Source: Verrucomicrobiia bacterium (GTDB lineage: Bacteria > Verrucomicrobiota > Verrucomicrobiia > Limisphaerales > Pedosphaeraceae). From it: a DNA stretch of 64,000 nucleotides. The position numbers and the translations under genes were made by a program. The notes below the pieces were generated by a model, which ran no database searches, was not told where the DNA came from, and was given only the letters and a program-made list of their open reading frames with translations. Shown piece by piece: positions 61,298 through 64,000 of this stretch; within the stretch, counting starts at the first letter, position 1, and every line of letters begins with the position of its first letter. Where the stretch lies: contig DATAUW010000016.1 in assembly GCA_036268055.1 (NCBI GenBank), positions 208,558-272,557 on the forward strand, written 5' to 3'.

Positions 61298-62605
61298 GTG
61301 AAGCCGCGCAGTTTCATCGTCTGGGGAATTAATTACGCTCCCGAACTCACCGGGATTGCGCCTTATAACACGGCGCTGTGCGACCACCTGCGCGCCCAAT
61401 CTCACAAGGTGCGCATGGTAACTTCATTCGCCTACTACCCGGAGTGGCGCAAATCAGCGCAGGACCGCGGCCGCTGGTTTCGCACTGACCGCATGAATAA
61501 TGTGGAGGTGCATCGCTGCTGGCATTACGTTCCGCCAAAACCGTCGGCCTTGAAACGCATGCTGCATGAGTTCAGTTTCGTCGCAACGTCATGGTTCAGG
61601 ATCATGATGCTGCCGAGGCCGGACGTTTACATAGTAGTATCTCCGCCTTTGTTGCTGGGATTTGCCGCGTGGATTGCCAGCCTATTGAAACGCCGGCCGT
61701 TTTGTTTTCACGTGCAGGACCTTCAGCCCGACGCGGCGGTCGCTCTTGGCATGATCCGTCCGGGAAGGTTGTTGCGCGCGCTGTACGCGCTCGAAGCCAT
61801 CGCCTACAAAAGAGCGGCGCTGGTTTCGGGCATTATTCCCGGCATGACCCGCGCATTTGCGGACAAGGGCGTGCCGGAAAAGAAAATCATTTTATTTCCC
61901 AATGGCATCCATCTGCCGCCGATTGAGGAGACGTTCGGACTCGGAGCTTTTCGCCGTCGTTTCCACATTATGCCCGAAGAATGTCTGGCGGTTTATTCCG
62001 GCAATCTCGGGGTGAAACATGGTGTGGAAATTTTGCTCGATGCGGCGCGTGCTTTGCAGGGCAAGTCCGTGCGCATCGTTGTATGCGGCGATGGTGCGCG
62101 GCGCGAGATTTTAGAGGCGACCGCCCGTGAGCGTGGCCTGGCCAATGTTCTGTTTTTGCCGTTGCAGGGCGAGCGCGAATATCACGAAATGCTGGCCGAC
62201 GCCGACGTTTATCTTGTCACCCAGCAAGCGGGTTCGGGCGCGCTCTTTTTCCCAAGCAAACTGCTGAAAGGGCTCGCTTACTCCAAGGCCATCCTTGCCG
62301 TGGCCGACGCGCAAAGCGAACTGACTCGCGCGGCAGTTGACGGCCAATTCGCGCGGATCGTTTCTCCCGGCGATGTAGATGGACTGGCTTCCGCGTTGGA
62401 ATTCATGGCGAAAAATGAAACCGAACGCCTGCGCCTGGGAAAAGCGGGAAGAAAATATGTCGAGCAATTTGAACTGAAATATTTGTTGCGGACATTCGAG
62501 GCGCGCGTTTGTGATTTTCTGAACGGTGAAGAGTCGGGACAGCCCTCGGAAATTTCATTGCCGTCCGTTTCAAAAAGCGATGCCGCAACTCTTGAGCAGC
62601 GTTAA
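61298..62605 (+). CDS. WcaI-like glycosyltransferase family 4
   Basis: 435 residues, GTG start. The N-terminus WGINYAPELTGIAPYNTALCDHL is the WcaI signature, followed by SFAYYPEWR. The donor half has CLAVYSGNLGVKHGVEILLDAA, IVVCGDGARREIL, LPLQGEREYHEMLADADVYLVTQQ and FFPSKLLKGLAYSKAILAV. It belongs to the same operon and ends 4 bases before the exosortase gene. Confidence 0.93.
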   Translation: MKPRSFIVWGINYAPELTGIAPYNTALCDHLRAQSHKVRMVTSFAYYPEWRKSAQDRGRWFRTDRMNNVEVHRCWHYVPPKPSALKRMLHEFSFVATSWFRIMMLPRPDVYIVVSPPLLLGFAAWIASLLKRRPFCFHVQDLQPDAAVALGMIRPGRLLRALYALEAIAYKRAALVSGIIPGMTRAFADKGVPEKKIILFPNGIHLPPIEETFGLGAFRRRFHIMPEECLAVYSGNLGVKHGVEILLDAARALQGKSVRIVVCGDGARREILEATARERGLANVLFLPLQGEREYHEMLADADVYLVTQQAGSGALFFPSKLLKGLAYSKAILAVADAQSELTRAAVDGQFARIVSPGDVDGLASALEFMAKNETERLRLGKAGRKYVEQFELKYLLRTFEARVCDFLNGEESGQPSEISLPSVSKSDAATLEQR

Positions 62606-62609
62606 AACC

Positions 62610-64000
62610 ATGCCCACCACCGCCAATTCATCTTCGGTCCTCGCGCCCGCACCCAGCCGCACGGCTTTCGACGTGAAAATGCTTTTCAGCGCGACGGGTC
62701 TGTTGACGCTTGCGGTCATCGCATGCTGGGCCCTGTTTTTTGACGAACTGCGCGGCGAATGGGCGGTCAATGCTCAATACAATTATGGCTACGTGGTTCC
62801 GTTTTTGGGATTGGCCTTGCTCTGGCGGCGCTGGAGTGAACGGCCTCCGATTTCGTCGCGCGAACACATCGGCTTGGCTGGCGTGGCAGGCACGGCGTTG
62901 ATCTTTTTTGTGCTGCCTTTTGAAATCGTGCTCGAAGCGAATCCCGAATGGCGGCTGATTTATTGGATCAACGGTGCGCAAGTGATCGCGCTCACTTTTT
63001 GCCTGATTTATTGCCTGGGCGGTTGGCGCTGGGTGCGCTATTTCGCGCCGCCCCTGTTATTCGTGCTGATTGCGATTCCGTGGCCGATGGAAATGGAAGC
63101 GGGGATTATCCAGGGATTGATGCGGTTGGTCGCCGGCTGGACGGTTGAGATAGCCGGCTGGCTGAACATTCCGGCGGTGCAACATGGCAACCTGATCGAG
63201 GTGGGCGCGGGCATCGTTGGGATTGATGAAGCCTGTAGCGGGGTGCGGTCGTTGCAATCGGCTTTGATGCTTTCCTTTTTTCTGGGTGAGATGCATCGGT
63301 TTCCCTGGACGCGCCGCGGCGCGCTGGTGCTGGGTTCGCTTTTGTTCGTGGTGATGGCTAACCTTGGGCGCACGACGTTCCTGGTTTGGGCTGCGGCCAA
63401 TCGCGGCTTGCAGCAGATGGAAGCATGGCATGACACGGCAGGGATTCTCGTGATGCTCTTTGTGTTGCCGGGTTTGATCGGGCTGGCATTCGTGATGAAA
63501 CCGAAATCTTCTGCCGTGCCCGCAGTCGCGCCCGCGCCATTTGTTCTTCCCGTGCTGCCGCGCTGGCCCGGAATCGTGGCCTTGCTTTGGATTATTTTGG
63601 CATTGGGCGCGACCGAAATCTGGTATCGGACCCACGAATCAAAACTGGTCCCCAACACGCGCTGGACGGTGAATTGGCCGAGCCAAAGCCCGCAATTCAA
63701 AAAAACCGCGCTGCCGCAAAATTCATTGGCCATTCTCCGCTGCTCCAACAGTGACGCCGCCGTATGGCAGGATGACGACGGCAATCAATGGAGCGGATTT
63801 CTCCTGCGCTGGCAGCCGGGCAAAAACTCCGCGCAATTATCCAAAGGCCATCGCCCCGACATTTGTTTTCCGGCATCGGGCGCGCGATTGCTGGGAAATT
63901 TCGGCGAAATCAAATTCCAGGCCGACGGCTTTCAAATGCCTTTTCGCTATGAAACCTTTGAAAGCGGCCCGACCGTGTTGCACGTCTTTTATTGCCTATG
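62610..64000 (+). CDS. Exosortase with C-terminal EpsI-like domain (partial, runs off the window)
   Basis: 463 codons are visible from the ATG at 62610; no stop before the window end. About eight membrane helices form the exosortase core. The catalytic Cys209 is in DEACSGVRSLQ, Arg254 in ANLGRTTFL, and His274 in EAWHDTAG, matching the Cys-Arg-His triad of exosortases that cut PEP-CTERM proteins. After about residue 300 comes a ninth helix and then a soluble DUF3485/EpsI-like domain (TRWTVNWPSQS, DDDGNQWSGFLLRW, GHRPDICFPASG). The fusion of sortase and EpsI is a known arrangement. It is the last visible gene of the EPS cluster; the PEP-CTERM protein at 32204 is a likely substrate. Confidence 0.93.
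   Translation, partial: MPTTANSSSVLAPAPSRTAFDVKMLFSATGLLTLAVIACWALFFDELRGEWAVNAQYNYGYVVPFLGLALLWRRWSERPPISSREHIGLAGVAGTALIFFVLPFEIVLEANPEWRLIYWINGAQVIALTFCLIYCLGGWRWVRYFAPPLLFVLIAIPWPMEMEAGIIQGLMRLVAGWTVEIAGWLNIPAVQHGNLIEVGAGIVGIDEACSGVRSLQSALMLSFFLGEMHRFPWTRRGALVLGSLLFVVMANLGRTTFLVWAAANRGLQQMEAWHDTAGILVMLFVLPGLIGLAFVMKPKSSAVPAVAPAPFVLPVLPRWPGIVALLWIILALGATEIWYRTHESKLVPNTRWTVNWPSQSPQFKKTALPQNSLAILRCSNSDAAVWQDDDGNQWSGFLLRWQPGKNSAQLSKGHRPDICFPASGARLLGNFGEIKFQADGFQMPFRYETFESGPTVLHVFYCL

Overview
The window looks like a chromosomal segment of a Gram-negative, LPS-bearing member of the Verrucomicrobiota, most likely of the Pedosphaera/Limisphaera type. This is an inference from family content: a PEP-CTERM protein with an exosortase, a prepilin-type protein with the H-X9-DG region typical of Verrucomicrobia and Planctomycetes, LptD, the futalosine menaquinone enzyme MqnC, and RCC1-repeat and two-partner-secretion surface proteins. 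No 16S gene is present, so the assignment stays tentative.

Layout. 0.2-3.4 kb: ECF sigma factor with a membrane anti-sigma candidate, a small membrane protein, a DUF3299-type lipoprotein and a small winged-helix protein. 3.4-11.1 kb: a prepilin-like protein, then an electron-transfer locus with a multihaem cytochrome c on the minus strand and a tightly packed plus-strand operon (membrane-anchored FAD/NAD/2Fe-2S reductase, cyclic-nucleotide-binding four-cluster ferredoxin, bis-haem b membrane protein, decahaem cytochrome). 11.2-18.5 kb: a secreted double GlcG/HbpS protein, then housekeeping genes rplU, rpmA, a small lipoprotein, lptD, metF, mqnC and tRNA-His(GTG). 18.5-21.3 kb: a secreted protein, then a GbsR-like regulator and a DUF805/SRPBCC membrane protein that share a nearly identical 26-bp palindromic operator. 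21.2-23.7 kb: a minus-strand ExbB-ExbD-TonB-ExbD energy-transduction operon.

23.8-28.7 kb holds a minus-strand polysaccharide-export operon: a small cysteine-motif protein, an outer-membrane beta-barrel, a Wza-like SLBB lipoprotein, a NusG/RfaH paralogue and a TPR protein. 28.9-37.2 kb encodes surface and secreted proteins: a porin, an RCC1 protein, a PEP-CTERM protein, a PstS-like protein, a Sel1 protein, and a paralogue of the PEP-CTERM protein that lacks the sorting signal. 37.2-37.7 kb is an intergenic array of a roughly 183-bp direct repeat, with a short relative at 3.4 kb. 37.8-45.6 kb is a two-partner secretion system (TpsB then TpsA) with a divergent AraC-type regulator.

45.8-64.0 kb is an exopolysaccharide biosynthesis cluster, all on the plus strand: initiating phosphoglycosyltransferase, Wzz/BY-kinase, secreted GH71-like glycosidase, flippase, FkbM methyltransferase, several glycosyltransferases, Wzy-like polymerase, WcaF-like acyltransferase, and an exosortase fused to an EpsI-like domain that runs off the window end. 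Together with the export operon at 24-29 kb this makes a Wzx/Wzy-type polysaccharide pathway linked to PEP-CTERM protein sorting.

The best candidates for something not well described are the cyclic-nucleotide-linked transmembrane electron-transfer operon, the small cysteine protein translationally coupled to the export barrel, the shared operator pair at 19.2/19.8 kb, a recurring GTNAC-N6-GTNAC motif upstream of envelope genes, and the structured tandem repeats at 37.3 kb.
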